From the NCBI GenBank assembly GCA_016872115.1, contig VHBC01000004.1:62001-126000 (forward strand): a DNA stretch of 64,000 nt, read 5' to 3'. The notes under the pieces are model-generated. The model was given only the letters and a program-made list of their open reading frames with translations, was not told the origin of the DNA and made no database searches. The position numbers were made by a program, and so were the translations under genes. The stretch is from Sphingomonadales bacterium (GTDB lineage: Bacteria; Bacteroidota; Bacteroidia; Flavobacteriales_D; Crocinitomicaceae). Shown here piece after piece: positions 1 to 7,711 of the stretch (the stretch's first letter is position 1; each line of letters starts with the position of its first letter).

Positions 1-625
1 CGCCTTCAATTTTAGGTATGCGAATGAGTTGCGTTCTAGATTGAATGGTAATCATGAGCTTGCTGGCATCTTCGCTAACCAACAAAAAAAGCGTTTGTGC
101 GGGTGGTTCTTCTAAAATTTTGAGCAGCTTATTGGCACAATTTGCATTCATTTCTTCGGGCTGCCAGATGATCATAACTTTGTAGCCACCTTCGTAACCT
201 TTCAAGTTTAATTTGCGGATGATCTCTTGGCTTTCTTCGGTGCCAATGATAGGTTTACGGAGTTTGTTGTCAATGCGTTCGGTCCATTGGAATAAATCAA
301 AATAGGCGCTCTCTTGGATTTGAGCCCGCCAATCTGAAAGAAATAGATCTGCGGTTTTGCCGATACTTTGCACCACAGGAAATACAAAATGAAGGTCAGG
401 GTGTTGCAATTGCTGGACTTTTTGGCAAGAGGCGCATTGACCACAGCTGTCTTTGTTTTGTCTGTTGTTACAAAACAAATATTGCGCAAATGCCAATGCA
501 ATTGGCAATCCGCCATGTCCTGCTGGTCCTTGAAATAGTTGAGCGTGGGCTATTTTGCCCGAATCAATTGCTCGAACAAGTTCTTGTTTGAGTGATATTT
601 GACCAATAATTTGCTGAAACTGCAC
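1..625 (-). CDS. holB: DNA polymerase III subunit delta' (partial, C-terminus beyond left edge)
   Basis: The first ~208 residues of a clamp-loader AAA+ subunit are present; the gene runs off the left edge. The N-terminus reads V-QFQQIIGQ, typical of HolB/DnaX proteins. A degenerate P-loop follows (GPAGHGGLP, without the Lys-Ser/Thr of a working Walker A), which is usual for delta'. A zinc-module motif (C-x8-CGQCASC) and the HPDLHFVFP stretch come next. The LLKILEEPP and SRTQLIRIP motifs near the edge are hallmarks of clamp-loader ATPases. The start is taken as GTG at 625; an in-frame TAG lies five codons upstream and TTG at 631 is the only alternative. It helps load the sliding clamp at replication forks. 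The absence of a Walker A lysine argues for delta' rather than tau/gamma. Confidence 0.85.
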   Translation of the reverse strand, partial: MQFQQIIGQISLKQELVRAIDSGKIAHAQLFQGPAGHGGLPIALAFAQYLFCNNRQNKDSCGQCASCQKVQQLQHPDLHFVFPVVQSIGKTADLFLSDWRAQIQESAYFDLFQWTERIDNKLRKPIIGTEESQEIIRKLNLKGYEGGYKVMIIWQPEEMNANCANKLLKILEEPPAQTLFLLVSEDASKLMITIQSRTQLIRIPKIEG

Positions 626-651
626 GCTCAAAAGTAGCTAAAATGCAGCAA

Positions 652-1326
652 TTATTCAGTGTTACCTTTTAACAGAAGTACGATTTCTCCTTTGGCTTCA
701 TGTTGGGTGAAATAGGCTTGTAACTCGGCTAATGTGCCTCTGTGATACGTTTCGAATTTTTTAGAAATTTCTCTAACTACGCATGCCTCCCGTGTGGGAT
801 CTAGCCATTCACACATTTGGGTCAAGGTTTTTGATATGCGGTGCGGAGATTCGTATAATATGATGGTTCTAGTTTCTGTGACAAGCGCTTGAATGCGTGT
901 TTGCCTGCCTTTTTTGTGCGGTAAAAAGCCTTCAAATACAAATTTATCGCAAGGAAATCCTGAGGCCACCAATGCTGGAACAAAAGCAGTAGGACCCGGC
1001 AAACATTCGACTTCGATTCCTGCTTGAATGCAAGCGCGAACCAATAGGAATCCGGGATCTGAGATTCCGGGTGTGCCTGCGTCAGAAACGAGCACACAAC
1101 TGTCGTGTTGTTGAATGAGCTCAATGGTTTTTTCTAAAAAACGGTGCTCGTTGTGCGCATGAAAAGCGAGGACTTTCTTTTTGAGCTCAAAGTGATTTAA
1201 AAGTTTGTGCGTAACGCGTGTGTCTTCTGCAAACAGTAGGGGTGTTTCTTCTAAGATTCGAAGCGCTCGGAGGGTGATGTCTTCGAGATTGCCAATCGGG
1301 GTCGGGACGAGTATAAGTCTAGGCAT
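652..1326 (-). CDS. rsmI: 16S rRNA (cytidine(1402)-2'-O)-methyltransferase RsmI
   Basis: A 224-residue protein of the tetrapyrrole-methylase fold. Its N-terminus (PRLILVPTPIGNLEDITLRA) and the VSDAGTPGISDPG loop at residues 80-92 are diagnostic of RsmI, which 2'-O-methylates C1402 in the decoding centre of 16S rRNA using SAM. Further family motifs are LPGPTAFVPALVASG and ILYESPHRI. The length is at the short end for RsmI, as is common in Bacteroidota, where the extra C-terminal domain is missing. The ATG at 1326 lies 3 bases after the radA stop, so the two are probably cotranscribed. Confidence 0.93.
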   Translation of the reverse strand: MPRLILVPTPIGNLEDITLRALRILEETPLLFAEDTRVTHKLLNHFELKKKVLAFHAHNEHRFLEKTIELIQQHDSCVLVSDAGTPGISDPGFLLVRACIQAGIEVECLPGPTAFVPALVASGFPCDKFVFEGFLPHKKGRQTRIQALVTETRTIILYESPHRISKTLTQMCEWLDPTREACVVREISKKFETYHRGTLAELQAYFTQHEAKGEIVLLLKGNTE

Positions 1327-1329
1327 GAT

Positions 1330-2688
1330 TTAAGCAAATACAGCGCGCACCACTTCTTCGATTTTGGTACACGGAACGATTTCAATTTGTTGTTTGTGAC
1401 CTTTAAGGCCTTTTGAGTATTTAGACACAATGATTTTTTTGTATCCGAGCTTCTCGAGTTCTCCGAGCCTTTGTTCGAGTCTGTTGACTGGCCTGAGTTC
1501 ACCGCTAAGGCCAATCTCGGCAGCAAATGAAATGGTTTTATCAATGGCTATATCGGCATTGGAAGATAATATCGCCATTGCGACAGCTAAATCAATGGCG
1601 GGGTCATCTACTTTGATGCCACCGGCTATGTTCAAGAAAACATCTTTTGCTGCAAGTCGAAAGCCACAGCGTTTTTCGAGCACTGCCAACAGCATATTGA
1701 GTCTTTTGACATCAAAACCTGTTGAAGATCGCTGCGGTGTGCCGTAGGCTGCTGAAGAAACGAGCGCCTGCACCTCAATGAGTAATGGGCGAATGCCATC
1801 GACCATGGAGGCAACTGCAACCCCACTCAAGGCATCGGCACCGATAGAAACAAGGACTTCTGACGGATTGGCAACTGGCAAGAGACCATTGCCCTGCATG
1901 CTGTAGATTCCGAGTTCGTTGGTCGAGCCAAAGCGGTTTTTGATACTGCGCAATAAGCGGTAAATGTGATGGCGATCGCCTTCGAATTGCAAAACCGCAT
2001 CTACCATGTGCTCCAAAACTTTCGGACCGGCAATGGTGCCATCTTTGGTGATGTGTCCGATGAGAAATATGGGAATATCAGTTTGTTTGGCGAAACGCAA
2101 TAAATTGGCCGTGCATTCTCGGACCTGAACCACAGAGCCGGGTGAGCTCTCTACACTTTCTGTGTAAAGGGTTTGAATAGAGTCGATAATGAGTAGTTGG
2201 GGTTGAATGGCTTCTGCTTGAACTAAAACTTGTTGAAGGTTGGTTTCGGTAAGCAAATAACAGTGAGGATTATCCAAACCAAGGCGCTCTGCGCGCATTC
2301 GTATTTGCTGCTCGCTTTCTTCACCTGAAACATAAAGTATCTTTAGTTGCTCCTTAATGGCTAATTGTAGGAGTAATGTGGATTTGCCTATGCCTGGGTC
2401 GCCGCCAAGCAGGTTGATGGAACCCGGAACAATGCCACCGCCCAAAACGCGGTTGAGTTCAAAATCTTGAAGCGGAATGCGACTTTCTTCGCTTTTTTGT
2501 ACCTTTTGAATCAATACGGCTTGTTGCGCCTGTGTTGATTTAGAAAAACTGACTACATGCTTTGGCGTTTTTTCGGTGCGCTCCTCAATAAATGTATTCC
2601 ATTCTTTACAAGACGGACATTTACCCAGCCATTTTGGGGCTTCGTAACCACAATTTTGACAAAAAAAAGCGCTTTTGGCCTTAGACAT
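1330..2688 (-). CDS. radA: DNA repair protein RadA
   Basis: A 452-residue RecA-like branch-migration protein of full family length. In order it has a four-cysteine zinc finger (C10, C13, C24, C27), a Walker A motif GGDPGIGKST at 95-104, the RadA-specific KNRFG motif at 250-254, and a C-terminal Lon-protease-like domain (about 270-450). RadA promotes strand exchange and branch migration in recombinational repair. A -7 promoter box (TACCTTTG, 2707-2714) lies 18 bases upstream of the ATG, and rsmI follows 3 bases after the stop, so this looks like a two-gene operon that may continue into holB. Confidence 0.95.
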   Translation of the reverse strand: MSKAKSAFFCQNCGYEAPKWLGKCPSCKEWNTFIEERTEKTPKHVVSFSKSTQAQQAVLIQKVQKSEESRIPLQDFELNRVLGGGIVPGSINLLGGDPGIGKSTLLLQLAIKEQLKILYVSGEESEQQIRMRAERLGLDNPHCYLLTETNLQQVLVQAEAIQPQLLIIDSIQTLYTESVESSPGSVVQVRECTANLLRFAKQTDIPIFLIGHITKDGTIAGPKVLEHMVDAVLQFEGDRHHIYRLLRSIKNRFGSTNELGIYSMQGNGLLPVANPSEVLVSIGADALSGVAVASMVDGIRPLLIEVQALVSSAAYGTPQRSSTGFDVKRLNMLLAVLEKRCGFRLAAKDVFLNIAGGIKVDDPAIDLAVAMAILSSNADIAIDKTISFAAEIGLSGELRPVNRLEQRLGELEKLGYKKIIVSKYSKGLKGHKQQIEIVPCTKIEEVVRAVFA

Positions 2689-2706
2689 AGAAAGATTTTA
2701 GTAAAA

Positions 2707-2714
2707 CAAAGGTA
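2707..2714 (-). promoter_or_regulatory. Candidate radA -7 promoter element
   Basis: On the minus strand the sequence is TACCTTTG, matching the Bacteroidota -7 consensus TAnnTTTG, 18 bases before the radA ATG. I see no clear TTTG at the expected -33 distance. Confidence 0.4.
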
Positions 2715-2805
2715 TTCAAAAAAGCTTGTCTAAGGCTGGCTTTAAGATACTTAATCCGTAAGACTACTGAAAAGAAAAATATTTTTTTGAAGATTTTTTT
2801 CAGAG

Positions 2806-2838
2806 TTGATTGCCACAAATGCAAAAAATTTAATTTTG
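2806..2838 (+). promoter_or_regulatory. Candidate promoter for the acidic-tail protein gene
   Basis: TAATTTTG at 2831-2838 matches the -7 consensus TAnnTTTG. A TTG at 2810-2812 gives an 18-base spacer. The predicted leader is about 19 bases to the ATG at 2862. The rest of the 2689-2861 gap holds only this and the divergent radA promoter. Confidence 0.45.
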
Positions 2839-2861
2839 CCGTGTAAATAGTTGTACATCCT

Positions 2862-3218
2862 ATGTCAAAAAGAAGAGCAATCATCAGTTACGACAAGCTG
2901 TCTCTTGAACAGAAAAAACAAATTCTCCGCGATTTTCCGGACGGATATATCAATCACCTGACCACCATCAAAACGCCAACTGGCGAGGTGCTCGATGCCT
3001 TAGTTTGGGAAACCGACGAAGTTATTTACTTAGTCAAAATCAATAAAGTGCAGCCAAAGGCCAAGCCAGTTGTCGAGGACGACGACGACTTCGACGACTT
3101 TGACAAACCAGATGACATCAAAGACGACGACCTCGATGACGAAGACGAAGACGACGAAGAGGAAGACGACGACTACGGCGATGAACCCGCCGATGACGAC
3201 GATTCCGAAGAAGATTAA
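2862..3218 (+). CDS. Small protein with basic/neutral head and Asp/Glu-rich tail, function unknown
   Basis: A 118-residue protein with two parts. Residues 1-70 form an ordinary domain starting SKRRAIISYDKLS, with a predicted helix followed by beta-strands (EVLDALVWETDEVIYLVKI). Residues 71-118 are almost entirely Asp and Glu with a few Phe, Tyr, Lys and Pro. I believe similar head domains with acidic tails are widespread in Bacteroidota, sometimes wrongly labelled DNA primase, but no primase motif is visible. There is no signal peptide, so it is cytoplasmic. The acidic tail could mimic nucleic acid or act as a chaperone-like tether; that is inference. It has its own promoter and is followed by deoC 34 bases later. 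Confidence 0.75.
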   Translation: MSKRRAIISYDKLSLEQKKQILRDFPDGYINHLTTIKTPTGEVLDALVWETDEVIYLVKINKVQPKAKPVVEDDDDFDDFDKPDDIKDDDLDDEDEDDEEEDDDYGDEPADDDDSEED

Positions 3219-3240
3219 CAAGGTCGTACCCAAGTTTTTT

Positions 3241-3248
3241 TAACTTTG
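3241..3248 (+). promoter_or_regulatory. Candidate deoC -7 element placing the start site at the ATG
   Basis: TAACTTTG matches TAnnTTTG and ends exactly 4 bases before the deoC ATG at 3253, so the predicted transcript would begin at or within a base or two of the start codon. No good -33 TTTG is visible. The box also lies in the right arm of an imperfect inverted repeat (CCCAAGTT at 3229-3236 with AACTTTGGG at 3242-3250). Confidence 0.35.
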
Positions 3249-3252
3249 GGTT

Positions 3253-4176
3253 ATGATTGACTCCCTCAATTCCGCTCAAATAGCAGCACTTTTTGCGCTT
3301 ACCCCGGCCATTGATCAGGTCGGCATCCATGAGCGTATTGGCCGTATACAAACCAGAAGCATTAAGGGTACTGCCAAACTTCAAGGGCTGCGCATGGCGC
3401 TTTCCATGATAGACCTCACCACTTTAGAAGGAAAAGATACCCTAGGCAAAGTGCGTCAACTTTGTTTCAAAGCCCAACATTTACATGACCAAGCAACTGG
3501 TTTACCAACGGTTGCTGCTGTTTGTGTGTATCCAACAATGGTTGCCGAGGCAAAAAAGGCATTGGTATCTTCAAACATCAAAGTAGCAAGTGTTTCTACC
3601 GCATTTCCAGCTGGTCAAGCGCCTTTTGAGGTCAAAAAATTGGACACATTATATGCTGTTGACAACGGCGCTGATGAAATCGACATGGTCATTTCTAGAG
3701 GTCGTTTTTTGGCCGGTGATTACCAGTTTGTTTACGACGAAATTGCAGCCATCAAGGCACTTTGTGGTCAGGCTCGGTTAAAGGTTATTTTTGAAACCGG
3801 TGAGCTCGATACCCTAGATCAAATTAGAAAAATGTCAGACTTAGCAATTGCTGCAGGAGCTGATTTTATAAAAACCTCTACCGGGAAAATACAGCCCGCA
3901 GCCACTTTTCCTGTGGTTTTAACCATGTTGGGTGCCATCAAAGATCATTTCGACAAAACTGGACAAATGATAGGTATGAAACCCGCGGGTGGAATCTCGT
4001 CAGCGAAATTGGCTTTACAGCATTTATTGCTGGTCAAAGAGGTACTCGGTGAAGCCTGGCTAACCAATGAATGGTATCGCTTTGGAGCAAGTAGTTTGGC
4101 AAACGATTTACTATTGCAATACCAAAAACAAGTCACTGGTAAGTATCAGTCGGCTACTTACTTTTCAATCGACTAA
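3253..4176 (+). CDS. deoC: Deoxyribose-phosphate aldolase
   Basis: A 307-residue class I aldolase that splits 2-deoxyribose-5-phosphate into glyceraldehyde-3-phosphate and acetaldehyde. The Schiff-base lysine is K207 in the ADFIKTSTGK motif; the supporting Asp in NGADEIDMV (140-146) and Lys in RLKVIFETG (176-183) are also present. It is longer than the compact ~220-residue bacterial DeoC and resembles the larger DeoC class (E. coli is ~260). The stop overlaps the next ATG in TAATG, so it is translationally coupled to the aldehyde dehydrogenase, which fits oxidation of the acetaldehyde product. Confidence 0.93.
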   Translation: MIDSLNSAQIAALFALTPAIDQVGIHERIGRIQTRSIKGTAKLQGLRMALSMIDLTTLEGKDTLGKVRQLCFKAQHLHDQATGLPTVAAVCVYPTMVAEAKKALVSSNIKVASVSTAFPAGQAPFEVKKLDTLYAVDNGADEIDMVISRGRFLAGDYQFVYDEIAAIKALCGQARLKVIFETGELDTLDQIRKMSDLAIAAGADFIKTSTGKIQPAATFPVVLTMLGAIKDHFDKTGQMIGMKPAGGISSAKLALQHLLLVKEVLGEAWLTNEWYRFGASSLANDLLLQYQKQVTGKYQSATYFSID

Positions 4177-5627
4177 TGATGAGCGAAAACACCTGGAATT
4201 TAGATCCTGCACTAGAATCAACTGCAATTGTTCAACTCAATACGCAGTATGAACTTTATATAGACGGTAAATGGCAAATACCGCAAAGCGCTACGTATTT
4301 TCCATCGGTAAATCCCGCCGATGAATCACACCTATCTCAAATTGCACAAGCCAATGAAGCTGATGTTGATAAAGCAGTAAAAGCAGCGCGCGCTGCCTAT
4401 CAAAACGTTTGGTCTCAACTAAGTGGAGCTGAACGCGGCAAATATTTATTTCGTATAGCGCGGTTGATGCAAGAAAAATCCCGCGAACTCGCAGTTCTTG
4501 AAACATTAGATGGCGGAAAACCTATTCGTGAGTCCAGGGATATCGATATTCCTTTGGCCTGCAATCATTTCTTTTATTATGCGGGATGGGCTGACAAACT
4601 CGAAGAAGCATTTCCTGGCCAACAAATGGCGTCTTTGGGCGTTGCAGCCCAGATTACTCCATGGAATTTTCCGCTGCTCATGCTTGCCTGGAAGATTGCG
4701 CCAGCGTTGGCTTGTGGCAATACCGTTGTTCTGAAACCGGCTGAAACTACTTCCTTGACAGCACTTAAGTTTGCCGAAATTTGCCAAGAAGCTGGGCTTC
4801 CTGCTGGTGTTGTCAATATTGTAACAGGTTACGGCGATACTGGCGCAGCATTAGTGGCTCATCCCGATGTGGATAAAATCGCTTTTACTGGTAGCACGGC
4901 AGTTGGTAAGCAAATACAACGCGCTTGTATAGGTACCAAAAAGAAACTCACCTTAGAACTTGGAGGGAAATCTGCGAATATCATCCTTGAAGACGCGCCA
5001 ATAGATCAGGCAGTTGAAGGTGTTATTAATGCCATTTTCTTTAATCAGGGCCACGTTTGTTGCGCTGGATCGCGTTTATTTATTCAAGAATCTATTGCGC
5101 ATCAAGTAGTCGAAAAACTAAAATTTAGGTTGAAAAGCATCTATGTGGGCAATCCACTCGACAAAAACACCGATATCGGTGCCATCAACTCAAAAAAGCA
5201 ACTCGAAACCATTCATAACTACATTTCGGTTGGGCTCTCAGAAGGAGCAGAAATGTATCAGCCTGATTGTAAACTCCCAGAAAAAGGATATTATTGTCAA
5301 CCTACGCTCTTTTTGGATGTAGCGCAGAGTTCCCGAATTGCCCAGGAGGAGATTTTTGGCCCAGTCCTTACGGTACAAACTTTCAGAACAATAGAAGAAG
5401 TGATCCAAAAAGCAAATAATTCGCCATATGGTCTTGCGGCAGGTGTTTGGACCGCAAATGGCGCAAGAATTTTTGGCCTCAGTAGTCAATTACAAGCCGG
5501 TGTTGTTTGGGCAAATACCTACAACAAATTCGACCCGACTTCGCCTTTTGGTGGTTACAAAGAAAGCGGTTTTGGCCGCGAGGGTGGCCGCCACGGCTTA
5601 AGTGCATATCTACAAATCAAGAACTAA
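4176..5627 (+). CDS. Aldehyde dehydrogenase family protein (catalytically complete)
   Basis: A 483-residue NAD(P)-dependent aldehyde dehydrogenase of standard length. Visible motifs are QITPWNFPLLMLAWKIAPAL (active-site entrance and NAD site), FTGSTAVG (Rossmann turn), LTLELGGKS with general-base Glu261, and NQGHVCCAGSR with nucleophile Cys295. The C-terminus (FGGYKESGFGREGG) is canonical. It sits between deoC and a half-length homologue, linked to both by TAATG overlaps. Acetaldehyde from DeoC is the most economical substrate guess. Together with the next gene it recalls the two-domain ALDH16 family, here as separate polypeptides; that assignment is inference. A second in-frame ATG at 4179 could equally be the start. 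Confidence 0.9.
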   Translation: MMSENTWNLDPALESTAIVQLNTQYELYIDGKWQIPQSATYFPSVNPADESHLSQIAQANEADVDKAVKAARAAYQNVWSQLSGAERGKYLFRIARLMQEKSRELAVLETLDGGKPIRESRDIDIPLACNHFFYYAGWADKLEEAFPGQQMASLGVAAQITPWNFPLLMLAWKIAPALACGNTVVLKPAETTSLTALKFAEICQEAGLPAGVVNIVTGYGDTGAALVAHPDVDKIAFTGSTAVGKQIQRACIGTKKKLTLELGGKSANIILEDAPIDQAVEGVINAIFFNQGHVCCAGSRLFIQESIAHQVVEKLKFRLKSIYVGNPLDKNTDIGAINSKKQLETIHNYISVGLSEGAEMYQPDCKLPEKGYYCQPTLFLDVAQSSRIAQEEIFGPVLTVQTFRTIEEVIQKANNSPYGLAAGVWTANGARIFGLSSQLQAGVVWANTYNKFDPTSPFGGYKESGFGREGGRHGLSAYLQIKN

Positions 5628-6499
5628 TGGAAATTCTTAAAACCTACAAACTATATATTGGTGGGCAGTTTCCGCGCACTGAGAGTGGCCGTACCTATCC
5701 TGTACGAGGGGCAAATGGCAACCATGTAGCTAACGCTTGCCTCGGTTCTCGCAAAGATGTGCGCAATGCTGTTCAGGCCGCACGCAAAGCCCAAAGCGCT
5801 TGGGCGGTTAGATCAGGATTCAACCGCAGTCAAATTCTGTATCGTATTGCAGAAATACTAGAAGATCGCAAAGCGCAGTTTGTCAGTGAATTAATAAGTA
5901 TGGGCTCAAGCACAGCTGACGCACAAAACGAGGTGCAATCTTCCATAGACCGATGCGTTTATTACGCGGGCTGGTCCGATAAATACCAAGCGCTGCTCAG
6001 TAGTGTGAATCCGGTGGCTACGCCGCATTTCAATTTTTCTGTTCCTGAAGCAATGGGTGTTGTAGGGGTTGTATCGTGTCAGCGAACCGGTTTAATAGGC
6101 CTCATTTCCCAAATTCTACCAGTTATCTTAGGTGGAAATACCATTGTGGTCATTGCCAACTCGGATCAGCCTTTAGGCGCCATTTCTTTTGCCGAGGTAT
6201 TGGCCACCTCAGATGTTCCCGGCGGAGTGGTCAATATACTCACTGGTCAAATAGCAGAGTTGCTGCCCACACTCGCGGGCCACATGGATGTCAATGCGCT
6301 GAGTTTGGCATATATAGACGCCGATTTGTTAAAAGCAGCTCAAGAAGTAGCCATTGATAACTTAAAGCGCTGCTCAGTTTACGCTGAAGATTTTACGTTG
6401 CAAACAAGCCAAGGACTGGCTTTTATTTCCACATTTCAAGAAATCAAAACAACTTGGCACCCGATTGAACAATTGAGTGGCGGAGGAAGTGGGTATTGA
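5627..6499 (+). CDS. Half-length aldehyde dehydrogenase-like protein lacking the catalytic domain
   Basis: A 290-residue protein that aligns by eye with the N-terminal NAD-binding half of aldehyde dehydrogenases: YKLYIGGQFPRTESGRTY, the CVYYAGWSDKY motif, GVVGVVSCQRTGLIGLISQ in place of the PWNFP region, and DVPGGVVNILTG. The usual FTGS turn, the catalytic Glu and the catalytic Cys are all missing. After about residue 240 it goes directly to a short tail ending in GGGSGY, like an oligomerisation strand. The ATG at 5627 overlaps the preceding stop (TAATG); a longer reading from 5507 would run inside the upstream gene and adds no homologous sequence. It is probably a structural partner of the active dehydrogenase, as the C-terminal domain is in ALDH16 proteins. 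Confidence 0.8.
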   Translation: MEILKTYKLYIGGQFPRTESGRTYPVRGANGNHVANACLGSRKDVRNAVQAARKAQSAWAVRSGFNRSQILYRIAEILEDRKAQFVSELISMGSSTADAQNEVQSSIDRCVYYAGWSDKYQALLSSVNPVATPHFNFSVPEAMGVVGVVSCQRTGLIGLISQILPVILGGNTIVVIANSDQPLGAISFAEVLATSDVPGGVVNILTGQIAELLPTLAGHMDVNALSLAYIDADLLKAAQEVAIDNLKRCSVYAEDFTLQTSQGLAFISTFQEIKTTWHPIEQLSGGGSGY

Positions 6500-6507
6500 A
6501 ATTTCAA

Positions 6508-6924
6508 TTAATCTATAAACTCTCCCAATAACTGTGTCATTGCAGAAACGCTGCGTCGGGTTTCGGTAGGGGAGAAGGTGGCGATTTGCCAAGTGTTGTT
6601 GTCCCAGACGAGCGTGTTCATGCGATTGAAGTAATCGATGCCGAGTGCTGTGCCCATTTGCTTAACCAGGTGATTGATTTTATCCATGGAGCAGCCAGAT
6701 GCTTTGATGCCGTCCTCATTGGCAACAAGAACCAAGGCGTTCTGGGCAAAAACAAAACCAGTGGCGTTCATCGCTTTGCCATGTGTTTGCCAGGTAGAAG
6801 TAAAACTTTCCAGTTGTTCGTTGGCCCAAGCTTCTTCTGTAGAATCAAGCTGGCGCTGTCCAATGAAAACCCAAACCCGACAAGTTGGGGTAAAATGAGT
6901 TAAAATATCAGAGATCTGCAGCAT
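6508..6924 (-). CDS. Conserved hypothetical protein, often labelled 'ABC transporter ATPase'
   Basis: A 138-residue cytoplasmic protein with the patterns CRVWVFIGQRQL, FTSTWQTHGKAM, ALVLVANED and SGCSMDKINHLVKQMG. From memory, homologues in Flavobacteria carry the database name ABC transporter ATPase, yet no Walker A, signature or Walker B motif is present, so that name is unsupported. It is the last gene of the amidase/MCE/Fe-S group; its ATG at 6924 lies 17 bases inside the preceding Fe-S gene, so it is translationally coupled. A TTG at 6930 is a less likely start. The conserved SGCS cysteine and the position beside Fe-S proteins suggest a helper role, which is a guess. Confidence 0.75.
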   Translation of the reverse strand: MLQISDILTHFTPTCRVWVFIGQRQLDSTEEAWANEQLESFTSTWQTHGKAMNATGFVFAQNALVLVANEDGIKASGCSMDKINHLVKQMGTALGIDYFNRMNTLVWDNNTWQIATFSPTETRRSVSAMTQLLGEFID

Positions 6925-7696
6925 TGGCAATAAGTTCTGCGATATCTAAGACCTTTACGTCTTCCTCTTTTTCATAATGCTTGATGCCGTCAGTCATCAT
7001 GGTATTGCAGAAAGGGCAACCGGTTGCAATGATACTGGCACTCGTTTCAATGGCGTCTTCGGTGCGTTCAATATTGATTTCTTTGTTGCCCTTTTCGGCT
7101 TCTTTGAACATTTGAGCACCCCCGGCACCACAACAAAGGCCATTGGTTTTACAGCGTTTCATCTCGACCAACGCGGCATCTAGTTTCTCTATGAGTTCGC
7201 GCGGCGCTTCGTAGACGTCGTTGGCACGCCCAAGATAACAAGGGTCGTGGAAAGTAATTTTTTTACCTTTGAAAGTACCGTTATCAGCGAGGGTTAGTTT
7301 GCCAGTATTGATGAGGTCTTGGATGAGTTGGGTATGGTGAATTACTTCATAGGTACCCCCCAAGCCAGGATATTCGTTTTTAAGCGTATTAAAGCAGTGT
7401 GGGCAAGCCGTTACAATTTTTTTTACCTCATAGCCATTGAGTAATTCAATGTTCATGAGTGCCTGCATTTGGAAGGTAAATTCGTTGCCAGCGCGCTTGG
7501 CTGGGTCACCAGTACAACTCTCTTCTGTACCCAATACTGCAAAGTTCACTTTACAGTGATTTAATATTTTAACGAGTGCCTTTGTTATCTTCTTTGCGCG
7601 GTCGTCGAAAGAGCCGGCGCAACCCACCCAAAATAAAATATCTGGACTTTCTCCAGAGGCCATCATGTCGGCCATTGTGCGTACTTGTATACTCAT
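6908..7696 (-). CDS. Fe-S oxidoreductase with two CCG domains (HdrB/GlpC-type)
   Basis: A 262-residue protein with two cysteine-rich (CCG) domains: FWVGCAGS with CPHCFNTLKNEYP, then FHDPCYLGR with CKTNGLCCGAGGAQMF. A final ATGCPFCNTMM follows. These domains bind the unusual 4Fe-4S clusters of heterodisulfide reductase subunit B and its relatives. No signal peptide is seen, so it is cytoplasmic or peripheral on the inner membrane. It starts 15 bases after the stop of the membrane Fe-S protein; the two probably form one electron-transfer complex, together resembling an HdrD/HdrE-like or lactate-utilisation-type module. The electron donor and acceptor cannot be deduced. Confidence 0.88.
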   Translation of the reverse strand: MSIQVRTMADMMASGESPDILFWVGCAGSFDDRAKKITKALVKILNHCKVNFAVLGTEESCTGDPAKRAGNEFTFQMQALMNIELLNGYEVKKIVTACPHCFNTLKNEYPGLGGTYEVIHHTQLIQDLINTGKLTLADNGTFKGKKITFHDPCYLGRANDVYEAPRELIEKLDAALVEMKRCKTNGLCCGAGGAQMFKEAEKGNKEINIERTEDAIETSASIIATGCPFCNTMMTDGIKHYEKEEDVKVLDIAELIANAADL

Positions 7697-7711
7697 GTTG
7701 CTTAAGTTTTC

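Noticed and set aside
208-516. A 102-residue open frame on the minus strand at the left edge
   Set aside because: The true reading in this stretch is the holB frame, with clamp-loader motifs; the other frame has no recognisable features.
3061-3218. Repetitive GAC/GAT-rich stretch looked like a repeat array
   Set aside because: It is the codon run for the acidic tail, without regular units or spacers; it is not a CRISPR array or tandem repeat.
5507-6499. Longer version of the half aldehyde dehydrogenase starting at 5507
   Set aside because: The first 40 residues are antisense-like, out-of-frame sequence of the preceding dehydrogenase; the TAATG start at 5627 gives the family N-terminus.
4176-6499. 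The two dehydrogenases as a single gene broken by frameshift
   Set aside because: The first protein ends with a canonical C-terminus and the second starts with its own N-terminal strand at a TAATG; no slippery heptamer is visible. A sequencing error cannot be completely excluded.
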